From Candidatus Melainabacteria bacterium (GTDB lineage Bacteria > Cyanobacteriota > Vampirovibrionia > Obscuribacterales > Obscuribacteraceae), in contig JACRFZ010000108.1 of the NCBI GenBank assembly GCA_016212515.1, positions 1-64,000 on the forward strand: a stretch of 64,000 bases of DNA. Reading direction: 5' to 3'. Made by a program: the position numbers and the translations under genes. Positions 33,718 to 41,738 of this stretch are shown one piece after another. The first letter of the stretch is position 1, and every line of letters starts with the position of its first letter. A model generated the notes under the pieces. That model had not been told where the DNA came from, did not search any database, and was given only the letters and a program-made list of their open reading frames with translations.

Positions 33718-35436
33718 GTGATGATGAAGTTACTGACAAACTTCAATTTCAAGGCGGATGCAAGCCTATTCTGCATATTACTTCTCTGCGCACCACCACT
33801 GGTACTGCTAACCGCAGATCTTCTATATCACCCGATCAATATCAGCAGTTGGCTTGCCATGCGCATTTATGCCGCCAAGTTGATGACGGAAGGCAAAGAC
33901 TTATACCTGGACTTCTTTGACTGGACCCAGCCCCTGCTCCTTGGCGCTTTCAAACTACTGCTGCAGGCAAGAGAGCTACTCGTTTGGCTCTGGACAGGAC
34001 TTAGAGCAATCTGGCCAAACAACCAGCAAGAGAGCCTACCGTTTTTGCTTTTGCCTGATGTATACATCACCGTGGTCATCATAGCCGCTCTGGCGATGAG
34101 CTTGCTAATTTGCGCCAAACTGGCTGCTATACCAGCTAGAGAGGATAAATACAGGCACTGGCTGGGTCTGCCCGTGGCCCTCTCGCTAACTGCTTATGTG
34201 GTGAGATTCGACTTCGGCGACTTGCAGTTTCTGCTTCTACTGAGCCTGGCACCCTGGCTGTTGCTCAAATTAAAGCGGGCGGCAGGAGAAACCGTGAATA
34301 CCCCCCTGGCTTTGCTCATTGGTGCACTGGCCGGTCTGGCAGCCTGCCTCGACCTGCATTACATCCTGGTCTTTGCCGTACTCTCCTTTCTATTCAAGCC
34401 CGACAAGAAGAAACCGGCACCGGAAACTCTGACACTACTTTTGGTACCAGTACTCTATCTGGCGTGGCTACTGGCCTTGCCGGCCGAACAGAACAAGATA
34501 TTCTTTCAGTGGGCTATGCCCGTTAGATTACTGCAATTCACTACCCCAAACGCCGACCTCTTCGGACCGGATTCCTGCGCGCACCGCTTCGATGTCTGGT
34601 GCGCAAGCGCTCTGGCCCTGTTTACAGCCCAGGCTCTTTCGGCAAAGACTTCCTTCTTGCAGACTCCCGGAAAACAAACCTTGCGTTCGCTGGGGGTCTT
34701 GCTTTCGGCTGGACTGGCACTTTACGTGGTTGAAAATCAAGGACTATCCAAAGATCTGATTTTGGCGATCTTTGCTGCCACGAGTATTTTCGTGGTTGCT
34801 TTAACAGAAGCAATCAAGGAGCTGGTGAGCAGATTCAGCAAGGAAGAACGAGAGGCGCTTCCGCTCAAGTATGCTGTAATGGCTGCTCTGGTTCTGATTT
34901 CTATGGCCACGCTGGCCATAGGCGAAAACCTCAGGCAAGACCGACAGCTATTATTGTATGTCCAGACCGGGGGAATAAAGAGTGAGAAAGTCGACCTGGA
35001 GACAGCCCTTACCACTTACTCCAAACCAGGCAGCAAGATAGTCTTCTTCAACGAGCTGGCCCAACCGGCCTATCCAATGCTTCTGACCTTCGAGAGGAAG
35101 CCGGGCAGCTACCTGCTATTCAGCCGCCCACTGCTCCTATTGAACTGGCATAAAGAACACGGGAAATTGACGGCTGCCCTGAGCGAATTCCACAACTACA
35201 TACATGACGATTTGAAGGCAGCGCTCGCAAGCAATGATACGGACTTGGTGATCATGGACGCTACCATCTTACCTACCATGAAGTCATCGGGACTGGAAAA
35301 GACAATTTCAGACAGCTTCCAGCAACTACCACCAGGCTGCTTCTACAGCGCCCGCAACAGGCAACCCCACGAATACGCCGGCTACAACTGGGACTATTTC
35401 ATCTTCGGCAGAAACAGGGGTGAAACGTCCAAATGA
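33718..35436 (+). CDS. Polytopic membrane protein, GT-C glycosyltransferase-like
   Basis: A 572-aa protein with about ten hydrophobic segments over residues 17-425 and a soluble C-terminal domain of ~150 aa. After the first membrane segment comes MRIYAAKLMTEGKDLYLDFFDWTQPLLL, the extracytoplasmic-loop pattern (acidic residue, aromatic D-x-x-x-P) seen in GT-C mannosyltransferase or ArnT-like proteins, which use polyprenyl-phosphate sugars. No fully diagnostic motif was found. Its stop overlaps the start of the next, similarly built gene by ATGA (35433-35436), so the pair is co-translated and probably works together. Confidence 0.65.
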   Translation: MMMKLLTNFNFKADASLFCILLLCAPPLVLLTADLLYHPINISSWLAMRIYAAKLMTEGKDLYLDFFDWTQPLLLGAFKLLLQARELLVWLWTGLRAIWPNNQQESLPFLLLPDVYITVVIIAALAMSLLICAKLAAIPAREDKYRHWLGLPVALSLTAYVVRFDFGDLQFLLLLSLAPWLLLKLKRAAGETVNTPLALLIGALAGLAACLDLHYILVFAVLSFLFKPDKKKPAPETLTLLLVPVLYLAWLLALPAEQNKIFFQWAMPVRLLQFTTPNADLFGPDSCAHRFDVWCASALALFTAQALSAKTSFLQTPGKQTLRSLGVLLSAGLALYVVENQGLSKDLILAIFAATSIFVVALTEAIKELVSRFSKEEREALPLKYAVMAALVLISMATLAIGENLRQDRQLLLYVQTGGIKSEKVDLETALTTYSKPGSKIVFFNELAQPAYPMLLTFERKPGSYLLFSRPLLLLNWHKEHGKLTAALSEFHNYIHDDLKAALASNDTDLVIMDATILPTMKSSGLEKTISDSFQQLPPGCFYSARNRQPHEYAGYNWDYFIFGRNRGETSK

Positions 35437-37184
35437 AATTGACGCGTCGCTTCTATCTCTATTTCAGTCTTGCCATTTGCCTGGTGCTCCTCATAGCACC
35501 GCTCGACTACTGGCTCAAACACCCACTCTTGACCTACGCCGATCAGGCACTCTACCTGGAGTGTGCCAGGTTGATTCTGGAAGGACAAGTGCCATATCGA
35601 GATTTCTTCGAATGGAACCCACCCTTGATAATGTACCTGAGTATTGTGCCGGTGGTGCTGGCGCAGCTCTTAAAACTGCCGATCATTCTCTGCTTCAACC
35701 TCTGCGTCCTGAGCCTCAGCGCCCTCTCTGCCGCGCTATCCCTATTCCTTTTAAATCGCTTTCTGACAATCAGGGTCTTTGTCAGCATGGTACCGGTGGT
35801 ATTGGCGGCCGTGTATTACTCCTGCCGTGAACTTTACTCTTTCGGAGAGCGCGAGCATCTTTTTATGCTGGCTTACTTGCCTTTTTTCATCTGGCGTATG
35901 CTGCGCCACCAGGGCAAACACCTGGCAGCGCTGGAAGGCTACCTGCCACTGCCGCTGGGAGTCTGGACCGGTTTGATGCTCTGCCTGAAACCGCAGTTTG
36001 TCATGTGTGCCGCGGCCTGTGAGCTGATCTTTCTTATGGGAAAGAAAAAGAGCACCCTCATAAAGAGAATGAAAGATCCTGAGATCCTGGTCTTCCTCTC
36101 AATAGCCGGTCTATATTTGCTCTCTCTGCTAATCACTCCGGGTGGTGCGGCACAGACTCTTTTTATGAAAATTCTGCCTATGCACGGGCAAGGCTATGAT
36201 TTTTCCAGACGAGCGCTAATCTACATGCTGCGCGGCGATAACTTCATGGCTACTGCTACCTATACGATACTGGCAGGCAGCGCCCTGAGCTTTCTATTTG
36301 GTCGCTACAGCCTCTACATTTCAGCTCTGGGAGCCTTTTTGTCAATAGGCTTGTTCAACTATATCTACGGCGGACAGGCCTGGATCTACCGGCTCGTTCC
36401 GGCTGAATTCGCGGCCTTCCTGATTGTTGCCGGCGGCGTCGGACTCTTGCTGAGGCTAGCGATTCTCAAGAAGAAGCAAATCCAAACCATATCTTTGCTG
36501 GCACTGACCTTACTAATGGGGTTGGCCCTTTACCTGACACAAGGTGCCATGGCCGCCACCAGGCTGACCCTGGCCACATCGGAGCCCTTTGACTTAACCC
36601 GCGTCGGCTACAACGGTAGCTGCCCCAGGGGCGATTTCGAAGGGCTATTCTATGCCATCGTCGATAATACCAGCCCCGGTGACCGGGTCGCCTTTCTGGG
36701 CACCGGTATCAGCCCGGGTTTCCCCGCCATTTTGCAGGCTAATAGAAATTCCGGAGCCCATTATCTCTTTTCCATTCTGGCTCAAATACAACATTGCCGC
36801 AATCTCTACGGAGAAGAAAAGTGGCAGCCCATGCTGGATAAATTGATTGAAAAACACGGTCTTGACGTGCAAAAGTTTTCACCAAAACTGATAGCTATAC
36901 AAGCGATCCATCTGAATGCCATTCTCAAGCGAGCCAATTTCTTTGAGCGGTATATGCCCAACTACAAGATGATTGGCACCGTCGACGGCAATGATCTTTA
37001 TCTGCGGGTGGGTGTGGGCGGTCGCAATCTATCGCCGCAAGCCTGGAAAGCGCTACACAAAGAAGTGGTGCTGAATATACTGGGCGAAAAATCTACCGTG
37101 AAGGATGAGAGCAAACGCACTGGTCTGGATGAAGAACTAATTAATAGATGGATGGCAGAAGCCAATGAGCTGCTGAGCAAATAA
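35433..37184 (+). CDS. Polytopic membrane protein, GT-C glycosyltransferase-like (second of pair)
   Basis: A 583-aa protein with about ten hydrophobic segments (first YLYFSLAICLVLLIAPL, residues ~8-24) and a soluble C-terminal domain from about residue 375. The first loop reads ADQALYLECARLILEGQVPYRDFFEWNPPL, matching the pattern of the preceding protein (LYLDFFDWTQPLLL) and of GT-C enzymes such as DUF2029/ArnT-like families. The two genes are likely ancient duplicates. The role in transferring a lipid-linked sugar to an envelope polymer is inferred from topology and motif only. Confidence 0.68.
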   Translation: MKLTRRFYLYFSLAICLVLLIAPLDYWLKHPLLTYADQALYLECARLILEGQVPYRDFFEWNPPLIMYLSIVPVVLAQLLKLPIILCFNLCVLSLSALSAALSLFLLNRFLTIRVFVSMVPVVLAAVYYSCRELYSFGEREHLFMLAYLPFFIWRMLRHQGKHLAALEGYLPLPLGVWTGLMLCLKPQFVMCAAACELIFLMGKKKSTLIKRMKDPEILVFLSIAGLYLLSLLITPGGAAQTLFMKILPMHGQGYDFSRRALIYMLRGDNFMATATYTILAGSALSFLFGRYSLYISALGAFLSIGLFNYIYGGQAWIYRLVPAEFAAFLIVAGGVGLLLRLAILKKKQIQTISLLALTLLMGLALYLTQGAMAATRLTLATSEPFDLTRVGYNGSCPRGDFEGLFYAIVDNTSPGDRVAFLGTGISPGFPAILQANRNSGAHYLFSILAQIQHCRNLYGEEKWQPMLDKLIEKHGLDVQKFSPKLIAIQAIHLNAILKRANFFERYMPNYKMIGTVDGNDLYLRVGVGGRNLSPQAWKALHKEVVLNILGEKSTVKDESKRTGLDEELINRWMAEANELLSK

Positions 37185-37195
37185 ACTACCAGGTC

Positions 37196-37852
37196 TTACT
37201 GCGGAATACCGGTCATGATGGCTATGGTTCCATGCCTTATCAGTCTATCCAAAACTTCCTCACACTGAGGAGCGCCGTGATTGAGATGTCGATCAATTTC
37301 GAGCATGGAAACACCATGGATAAAGGACCAGAGCGTCATAGAGAGGAAATCGGCTCGAGCCAGATTACCGCCGAAGGACCCGGGTGCTCCTGAAACCGCG
37401 TCGCCATCAAGACTGGCACCAAGAAACTCGTAAACCTGCTTGACGAGCGTGCCATAGGTGTTCTTGGCGGCACGATCGAGTTCAGCATAATTATCTTTAT
37501 TGACCGAAGAACCAAACATCAGATGCAGCATTGAAGGATTGGCAACTGCAAAGCGTACATAAGCTTTGCCCATCTCCACCAACTTTTCCAAATGAGACAA
37601 ATCTTCCTGCAAGACCCTTTGCAGACCAGCATCAAGTATCGAGTAACCTTCCGCTGCCAGGCTGGCCAGAAGGGCTTCCTTACTCTCGTAGTGCCTATAA
37701 GGAGCGGCAATACTGACACCGGCCCGCTTACAAATTTCAGCCAGAGTAAAGCCCCGCGAACCCTTTTCGGAGATCAGCGCCAGGGCAGCGGCGTGAAGGG
37801 CCTTTTTGAGATCGCCGTGATGGTAACTCTTTTTGATAGAAGCCTTCTCCAT
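37196..37852 (-). CDS. TetR-family transcriptional regulator
   Basis: A 218-aa repressor. The N-terminal HTH domain reads KSYHHGDLKKALHAAALALISEKGSRGFTLAEICKRAGVSIAAPYRHYESKEALLASL-like sequence (residues ~8-65), with recognition helix VSIAAPYRHY. The C-terminal ligand domain resembles the WHG-type TetR_C group. It is divergent from the SDR gene at 38023. The shared intergenic region has a palindromic site covering both -10 elements, so autoregulation and control of the SDR are likely. The ligand is unknown. Confidence 0.93.
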   Translation of the reverse strand: MEKASIKKSYHHGDLKKALHAAALALISEKGSRGFTLAEICKRAGVSIAAPYRHYESKEALLASLAAEGYSILDAGLQRVLQEDLSHLEKLVEMGKAYVRFAVANPSMLHLMFGSSVNKDNYAELDRAAKNTYGTLVKQVYEFLGASLDGDAVSGAPGSFGGNLARADFLSMTLWSFIHGVSMLEIDRHLNHGAPQCEEVLDRLIRHGTIAIMTGIPQ

Positions 37853-37962
37853 TGGATAGCATCAAAATCACCATGACGAGCAAGAACCGGCACTGGCAAT
37901 GAGCTGGAAGATGATAGTGGCGAACGCTAAGCAGGCAAAACTGGAAATTGCCTCGGGGGATG

Positions 37963-37991
37963 TTGACACCATTAACATTATAGGATATGTT
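37963..37991 (+). promoter_or_regulatory. Promoter of the SDR gene
   Basis: TTGACA (37963-37968), a 17-bp spacer and TATGTT (37986-37991). Predicted start near 37998 leaves a ~25-nt leader with AGAGG before ATG 38023. On the minus strand TATAAT (37982-37977) within the same region may be the -10 for the TetR gene. Confidence 0.8.
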
Positions 37992-38005
37992 AACAACCTT
38001 AACAT
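37972..38005. promoter_or_regulatory. TetR operator: inverted repeat plus third half-site
   Basis: TTAACAT (37972-37978) and ATGTTAA (37987-37993) form a perfect 7-bp inverted repeat with an 8-bp spacer, and a third TTAACAT lies at 37999-38005. The palindrome overlaps the -10 elements of both divergent genes, where bound repressor would block both. Confidence 0.75.
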
Positions 38006-38022
38006 TCAACCCAAGAGGCACC

Positions 38023-39096
38023 ATGACTTCCAATTCAGGCGATTTTCAAAAAGCCTTCGTCACAGGCGGCACCGGCTTACTTGGCAACAATCTGGTAAGA
38101 GAACTCCTGGCCGACGGCAAGGAAGTAAAACTACTGGCTCGCTCCCGCGAAAAAGCAGAGAAGCAATTTGCCGGCCTCGATGTGGAAATAGTAATCGGCA
38201 ACATGGAAGCCATTGATGCCTTCGAGAGTGAGTTGGCTGACTGCGATGCACTTTTCCACACTGCCGCCCACTTCAGGGAGAGCTACAAAGGTGGAGAACA
38301 CCTGAAACAACTCCTCGATATAAACGTCAATTCCACAGTAAAACTCTTTGAAGCAGCTTACCGACAGGGTTTGAGACGCCTCGTGCACACTTCATCAGTT
38401 GCTGTCCTGGACGGTGAAAGAGGGCAGCTTATTGACGAAACCATGCTCAGAAATGAAGCCAAAGCAGACCCCTATTACCTGAGCAAAATTCTTTCAGAAC
38501 GAGCCGTTTTGCAGTTCGCCGCCAACCACCAAGACTGTCACATACCCATAATTCTGCCAGGATGGATGTGGGGTCCCGGTGACATCGGTCCTACCTCAGC
38601 CGGGCAGGTGGCTCTGGACTTTGAAGCAGGTAAGCTGCCTGGAATTCCCCCTTCCAGTTTCTCAATTGTGGATGCTCGCGATGTCGCTCGCGCCATGATC
38701 ACGGCCGCCCAGAAAGGGCGCAGCGGCGAGCGCTATTTGGCAGCCGGCAGACATATATCGATGGCCGAACTTATGCCCCTATTGGAAGCAAGCACTGGAG
38801 TGAAAGCACCGACCAGGCAACTCCCCATTCAACTTCTTTACCTCCTAGCCGCGCTCTACGAAGTCTACGGAAAACTCACAGGCAATCCTATTTTGCTCAG
38901 CCTGGCTTCGGTGAAGCTCATAGCCAACGAAAAAGACAAGTCACACTACAACCATGCCAAAAGCGAGCGCGAACTTGGCATCAAATTTAGACCGAAGCAA
39001 GAAACCGTGGCGGATACCATCAATTGGTATAGAGAACAGGGCTGGCTCAAAAATTCCAAACCGCAGAGCCGCACCAGGGTAATATCCAGAAGTTAA
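38023..39096 (+). CDS. NAD(P)-dependent epimerase/dehydratase (extended SDR)
   Basis: 357 aa from ATG 38023, preferred over ATG 37987 because AGAGG lies 5 nt upstream and the earlier start falls inside the promoter/operator. The Rossmann motif is FVTGGTGLLGNNLVREL (residues ~12-28). HTSSVAVLDG is followed by DPYYLSKILSE with the YxxxK pair (active-site Tyr and Lys). WGPGDIGPTSAGQ fits dihydroflavonol-reductase/HpnA-like sugar-nucleotide or sterol-type extended SDRs. It is under apparent TetR control, so it may respond to a small molecule it modifies. Substrate unknown. Confidence 0.88.
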   Translation: MTSNSGDFQKAFVTGGTGLLGNNLVRELLADGKEVKLLARSREKAEKQFAGLDVEIVIGNMEAIDAFESELADCDALFHTAAHFRESYKGGEHLKQLLDINVNSTVKLFEAAYRQGLRRLVHTSSVAVLDGERGQLIDETMLRNEAKADPYYLSKILSERAVLQFAANHQDCHIPIILPGWMWGPGDIGPTSAGQVALDFEAGKLPGIPPSSFSIVDARDVARAMITAAQKGRSGERYLAAGRHISMAELMPLLEASTGVKAPTRQLPIQLLYLLAALYEVYGKLTGNPILLSLASVKLIANEKDKSHYNHAKSERELGIKFRPKQETVADTINWYREQGWLKNSKPQSRTRVISRS

Positions 39097-39175
39097 AGTA
39101 GACTTATATGACCTTGCAGGCCAACTGCGCAAAAAAAGTCAAAACCTCATTTTTCACTTCACCTAAGATAGCTGC

Positions 39176-40072
39176 GTGCCTGGCGAAAAATACCTGGAAA
39201 ATGTAATGGCAGCCATCGACTTCATCGAGGCGCATCTCCTTGACGAAAATCTATCGGCTAGCGATGCAGCGAAGCAGGCTGGATTCTCCGAATACCACTT
39301 CCATCGTATCTTTACTTCCTTAACCGGCGACTCCCTCGCCGAGTATATTCGCGACAGGCGTCTATCAGAGGCAGCATTGGAGCTTGGTGAAAGCCGAGAG
39401 TCTATTCTCACTTACGCAATCAAATATGGTTTCGAGAGTCAGGAAACATTTACCAGGGCTTTCAAACGTACTTTCGGAGTTACACCGGGAGCCTATCGCA
39501 AAGCGCGGCAAGGCCTGGCCTTGCCACCGGATATGATGGCAAAACGAGCTTTCAGCCTGTCCCTTCTGGAACACATATGCAAAGGAGGAATCAACATGGA
39601 ACCGGTGATAGTGGAACGGCAGGAGGAGTATGTCGTGGGTATGGGCGACAGCTTCGCACCCAAATCTTCCATAGAAATCAAAGCACTCTGGGATCAGTTT
39701 ATGAAGCGCTCGCATGAAATAGAAGCAAGTTCTGAGCTGGCCTACGGTGTCTGCACGGCCAAGCACCCTGAGATAGAGACGAAAGAAGGTTGCTGCATGG
39801 TCTATATAGCAGCTTTACCGGTGCAAGAAGATACCCAGGTGCCACCGGGTATGGTGAAGATCAAACTGGAAGGGGGAGAATATGCCAGATTCACCCACAG
39901 GGGACCAATACTGGAGATCGGTCGCACAGTGGACTACATATGGGGACAGTGGAACCCGCAAGCCCCTTACAAAAGACGGAACAGCGCCGACTTCGAACTC
40001 TACGATGAGCGCTTCAACCCGGAGAGCGCCGAGAGCGAAGTGGATATCTATGTCCCTCTTACAAGACGCTAA
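39176..40072 (+). CDS. AraC-family regulator with GyrI-like effector domain
   Basis: A 298-aa protein from GTG 39176 (ATG 39206 is an alternative). Two N-terminal HTH motifs of AraC type: LSASDAAKQAGFSEYHFHRIFTSLTGDS-like and ILTYAIKYGFESQETFTRAFKRTFGVTPGAYRK-like sequence (residues ~25-110). The C-terminal ~150 residues form a GyrI/AraC_E_bind domain (VERQEEYVVGMGD ... YARFTHRGPILEIGRTVDYIWGQW ... FELYDERFNPESAESEVDIYVPL), as in Rob and SoxS-like drug-responsive regulators. It probably senses a hydrophobic compound. Genes nearby do not reveal the regulon. Confidence 0.92.
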   Translation: MPGEKYLENVMAAIDFIEAHLLDENLSASDAAKQAGFSEYHFHRIFTSLTGDSLAEYIRDRRLSEAALELGESRESILTYAIKYGFESQETFTRAFKRTFGVTPGAYRKARQGLALPPDMMAKRAFSLSLLEHICKGGINMEPVIVERQEEYVVGMGDSFAPKSSIEIKALWDQFMKRSHEIEASSELAYGVCTAKHPEIETKEGCCMVYIAALPVQEDTQVPPGMVKIKLEGGEYARFTHRGPILEIGRTVDYIWGQWNPQAPYKRRNSADFELYDERFNPESAESEVDIYVPLTRR

Positions 40073-40089
40073 ACTCCTAATACTCTAGA

Positions 40090-40599
40090 TTAAGTCTCTG
40101 AGCGCTTCATCTCCAGCAAGACCGCCGCGCCGTCAGGAGTAACTATGTTGCCGACGCGAGTAAAACCGGCCTTCTCCAGGGTGGCAATAGAGCGCGGATT
40201 CTCGGGTGAGGGGTCGGATATTATCCTGTTCACGGAAGCATTCGAGAATAACCTGCGGGCAAAAGCTTGCAACATTGCCGTACCAAGACCTTGATTGAGC
40301 TTGCCGGCCTCGCCGATGAAGAAGTCGATACCGACAGTACCTTGATCGGTAATGTCTTCCCACCAGCCGTCCGAGCAAAGGCAGGCTATATAACTTTGAA
40401 TATAGGCTAACGGCTCGCCGTCAAGGTAGACAAGGAAACGCTCACACTTCTCTCCCTCGTCTTTGAAATAAGACTCCTGCACTTCCGCCAGGGTCAATGC
40501 GCCATCCCAGCGCTCGGCCACATGGGGCGCGTTCAGCCAGCCATACAGAAGCTGCACATGCTCCGGGGTATAAGTTAATTTCTCAAAGCGAAACTTCAG
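40090..40599 (-). CDS. GNAT acetyltransferase, probable CTG start
   Basis: 169 aa if started at CTG 40599; GTG 40557 would give 155 aa but remove the first beta strand. The upstream in-frame residues KFRFEKLTYTPEHVQLLYGWLN align with the N-terminus of AAC(6')/IucB-type GNATs, and the C of CTG followed by TGA overlaps the crp stop (CTGA), the usual coupling geometry. The acetyl-CoA loop is KLNQGLGTAML near residue 105, followed by NPRSIATLEKAGF. EGEKCERFLVYLDGEP and WWEDITDQGTVGIDFFIG also fit aminoglycoside 6'-acetyltransferase-like or siderophore acetylases. The substrate is not determinable. Confidence 0.82.
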   Translation of the reverse strand: MKFRFEKLTYTPEHVQLLYGWLNAPHVAERWDGALTLAEVQESYFKDEGEKCERFLVYLDGEPLAYIQSYIACLCSDGWWEDITDQGTVGIDFFIGEAGKLNQGLGTAMLQAFARRLFSNASVNRIISDPSPENPRSIATLEKAGFTRVGNIVTPDGAAVLLEMKRSET

Positions 40600-41288
40600 A
40601 GATGTCGCACCAGTTCTTCCAGGGCATTCATATTGTGGATGGTGACTCGCTTGGACTCGATATCGATCCAGTGGCTGTCGCGGAATCTGTTCAAAATCTG
40701 CGTGACGGTAACTCGGCTGGAGCCGACCATATCGGCGATTTCTTGATGGGTAAGGGGAAATTCCACTCGCACGCCGTTGGGAGTAACCTTGCCGTGTGTT
40801 TCGGCTAGTGTCACCAGCAAACGGGCTACGCGACTGGGAACTTGCCTGAAAACCAGATCTTCGATACGGGCCTGGGCTTGCTTGAGCCGATCGCCGAGAA
40901 TTCCTATAAAGCGCAAACCAAATTCCGGATTCTCCCGTACGAAATTGAGAAAGGCTTCCCGACCAATCTGGTAAATGCGACTGTCTTCAAGCGTTTCAGC
41001 ATAACTATCGTGCTCGTCGGTCTCCCAGGCCGCTTCGCCTATCATGTCGCCTGGCCCGAGCAGAGCCAGAATAACGGTCTTGCCTTCGGTGGAAAGCCTG
41101 GTCACCCGCACCCGCCCCTTTTCTATAAAATAGATGGCGTCACAGGGCGTGCCGGGAGAGAAAATCAGATGGTGCTTGGGTAACTCCAGCTCTTCTAAAA
41201 TGCCTAAAAGTCGCCCCAGTTCAACGGGATTGAAGGATTCGAAAATCTCCGACTGTCTCAAACTGAACAGTCTCTGAGCACCTTTCAT
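40596..41288 (-). CDS. Crp/Fnr-family transcriptional regulator
   Basis: A 230-aa regulator with an N-terminal cyclic-nucleotide-binding-like domain (PKHHLIFSPGTPCDAIYFIEKGRVRVTRLS..., residues ~38-70), a long dimer helix and a C-terminal winged HTH (FPLTHQEIADMVGSSRVTVTQILNRFRD, residues ~175-202). The cNMP pocket has GPGDMIGEAAW where CRP has a phosphate-binding R-S motif (here no clear Arg-Ser), so cAMP binding is uncertain; no FNR Fe-S Cys cluster is present. AAGAGG lies 8 nt before ATG. The GNAT gene overlaps its stop. It is divergent from recA. Confidence 0.92.
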   Translation of the reverse strand: MKGAQRLFSLRQSEIFESFNPVELGRLLGILEELELPKHHLIFSPGTPCDAIYFIEKGRVRVTRLSTEGKTVILALLGPGDMIGEAAWETDEHDSYAETLEDSRIYQIGREAFLNFVRENPEFGLRFIGILGDRLKQAQARIEDLVFRQVPSRVARLLVTLAETHGKVTPNGVRVEFPLTHQEIADMVGSSRVTVTQILNRFRDSHWIDIESKRVTIHNMNALEELVRHL

Positions 41289-41367
41289 AGGTCTGACCTC
41301 TTATGCTTATCCCGCGAAATATTAAACATGACAAGTTTTCTCCGGCTTTATTGAACTAAGCCGCGTG

Positions 41368-41381
41368 AGATAACGTTATCT
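41368..41381. promoter_or_regulatory. 14-bp perfect palindrome, operator candidate
   Basis: AGATAACGTTATCT reads the same on both strands. It lies 80 bp upstream of the crp start and would suit binding by a dimeric regulator, such as the Crp/Fnr protein itself. Confidence 0.45.
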
Positions 41382-41393
41382 GTATTACCCTTC

Positions 41394-41423
41394 GGTTGTT
41401 TTTTGTTGGGTAACAACCTTTTT
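41394..41423 (+). terminator. Terminator-like hairpin upstream of recA
   Basis: GGTTGTT (41394-41400) pairs with AACAACC (41412-41418), loop of 11, followed by TTTTT. No plus-strand gene ends nearby (the nearest is at 40072), so it may stop antisense transcription across crp or lie in an extended recA leader. Confidence 0.55.
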
Positions 41424-41615
41424 ATACCCCCGCCACCCTTTTTATAACTTCCCAAGAGGTTTCCCTCGAAAGAACTATCTAGAAGGATGGCAAAAGAAGA
41501 TTCCCTCCAGGATTTATGCCATAAGTCTGCCCAGCAAACTGCACCGATCGCATATACACTAGACAGCAAGCGGGTTTCCTGCTGAGTTTTAATTCGAGCT
41601 GAGGGTCAAAGCCGT

Positions 41616-41621
41616 TATAAT
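41616..41621 (+). promoter_or_regulatory. Candidate recA -10 element
   Basis: A perfect TATAAT, 118 bp before the recA ATG. No good -35 was found at 16-18 bp. Downstream are TGTGC-N10-GCACA (41630-41649) and a 15-bp palindromic hairpin GCCTTTT-T-AAAAGGC (41660-41674), which could be regulator sites or RNA structure. Confidence 0.35.
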
Positions 41622-41738
41622 TTGCCGGGTGTGCAGATTTATCAGCACAGTTTAAATATGCCTTTTTAAAAGGCTTGCGCTATTTATATGGTTTGGCGAT
41701 AGCTTGAGCTTTAGCTTATCTATTTGAGGAGAATTAAT

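Larger units (their letters stand above)
41289..41738. other. 450-bp crp-recA intergenic region
   Basis: No protein gene is convincing; a 73-codon minus-strand frame at 41348-41569 has unusual composition and no ribosome site. The region holds a 14-bp perfect palindrome (41368-41381), an intrinsic terminator-like hairpin on the plus strand (41394-41423), a direct CCTTTTTATA/CCCTTTTTATA repeat (41417-41454), a TATAAT at 41616, and a small hairpin before recA (41660-41674). I found no cyanobacterial-type LexA box (GTAC-N4-GTTC). Confidence 0.6.

Noticed and set aside
41295-41334. crp promoter TTGTCA-17-GATAAG (minus strand)
   Set aside because: Transcription from it would begin inside the crp ribosome-binding site, so it probably is not used as drawn.
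41348-41569. 73-codon minus-strand ORF between crp and recA
   Set aside because: No ribosome site, odd composition, and it covers a palindrome and a terminator.
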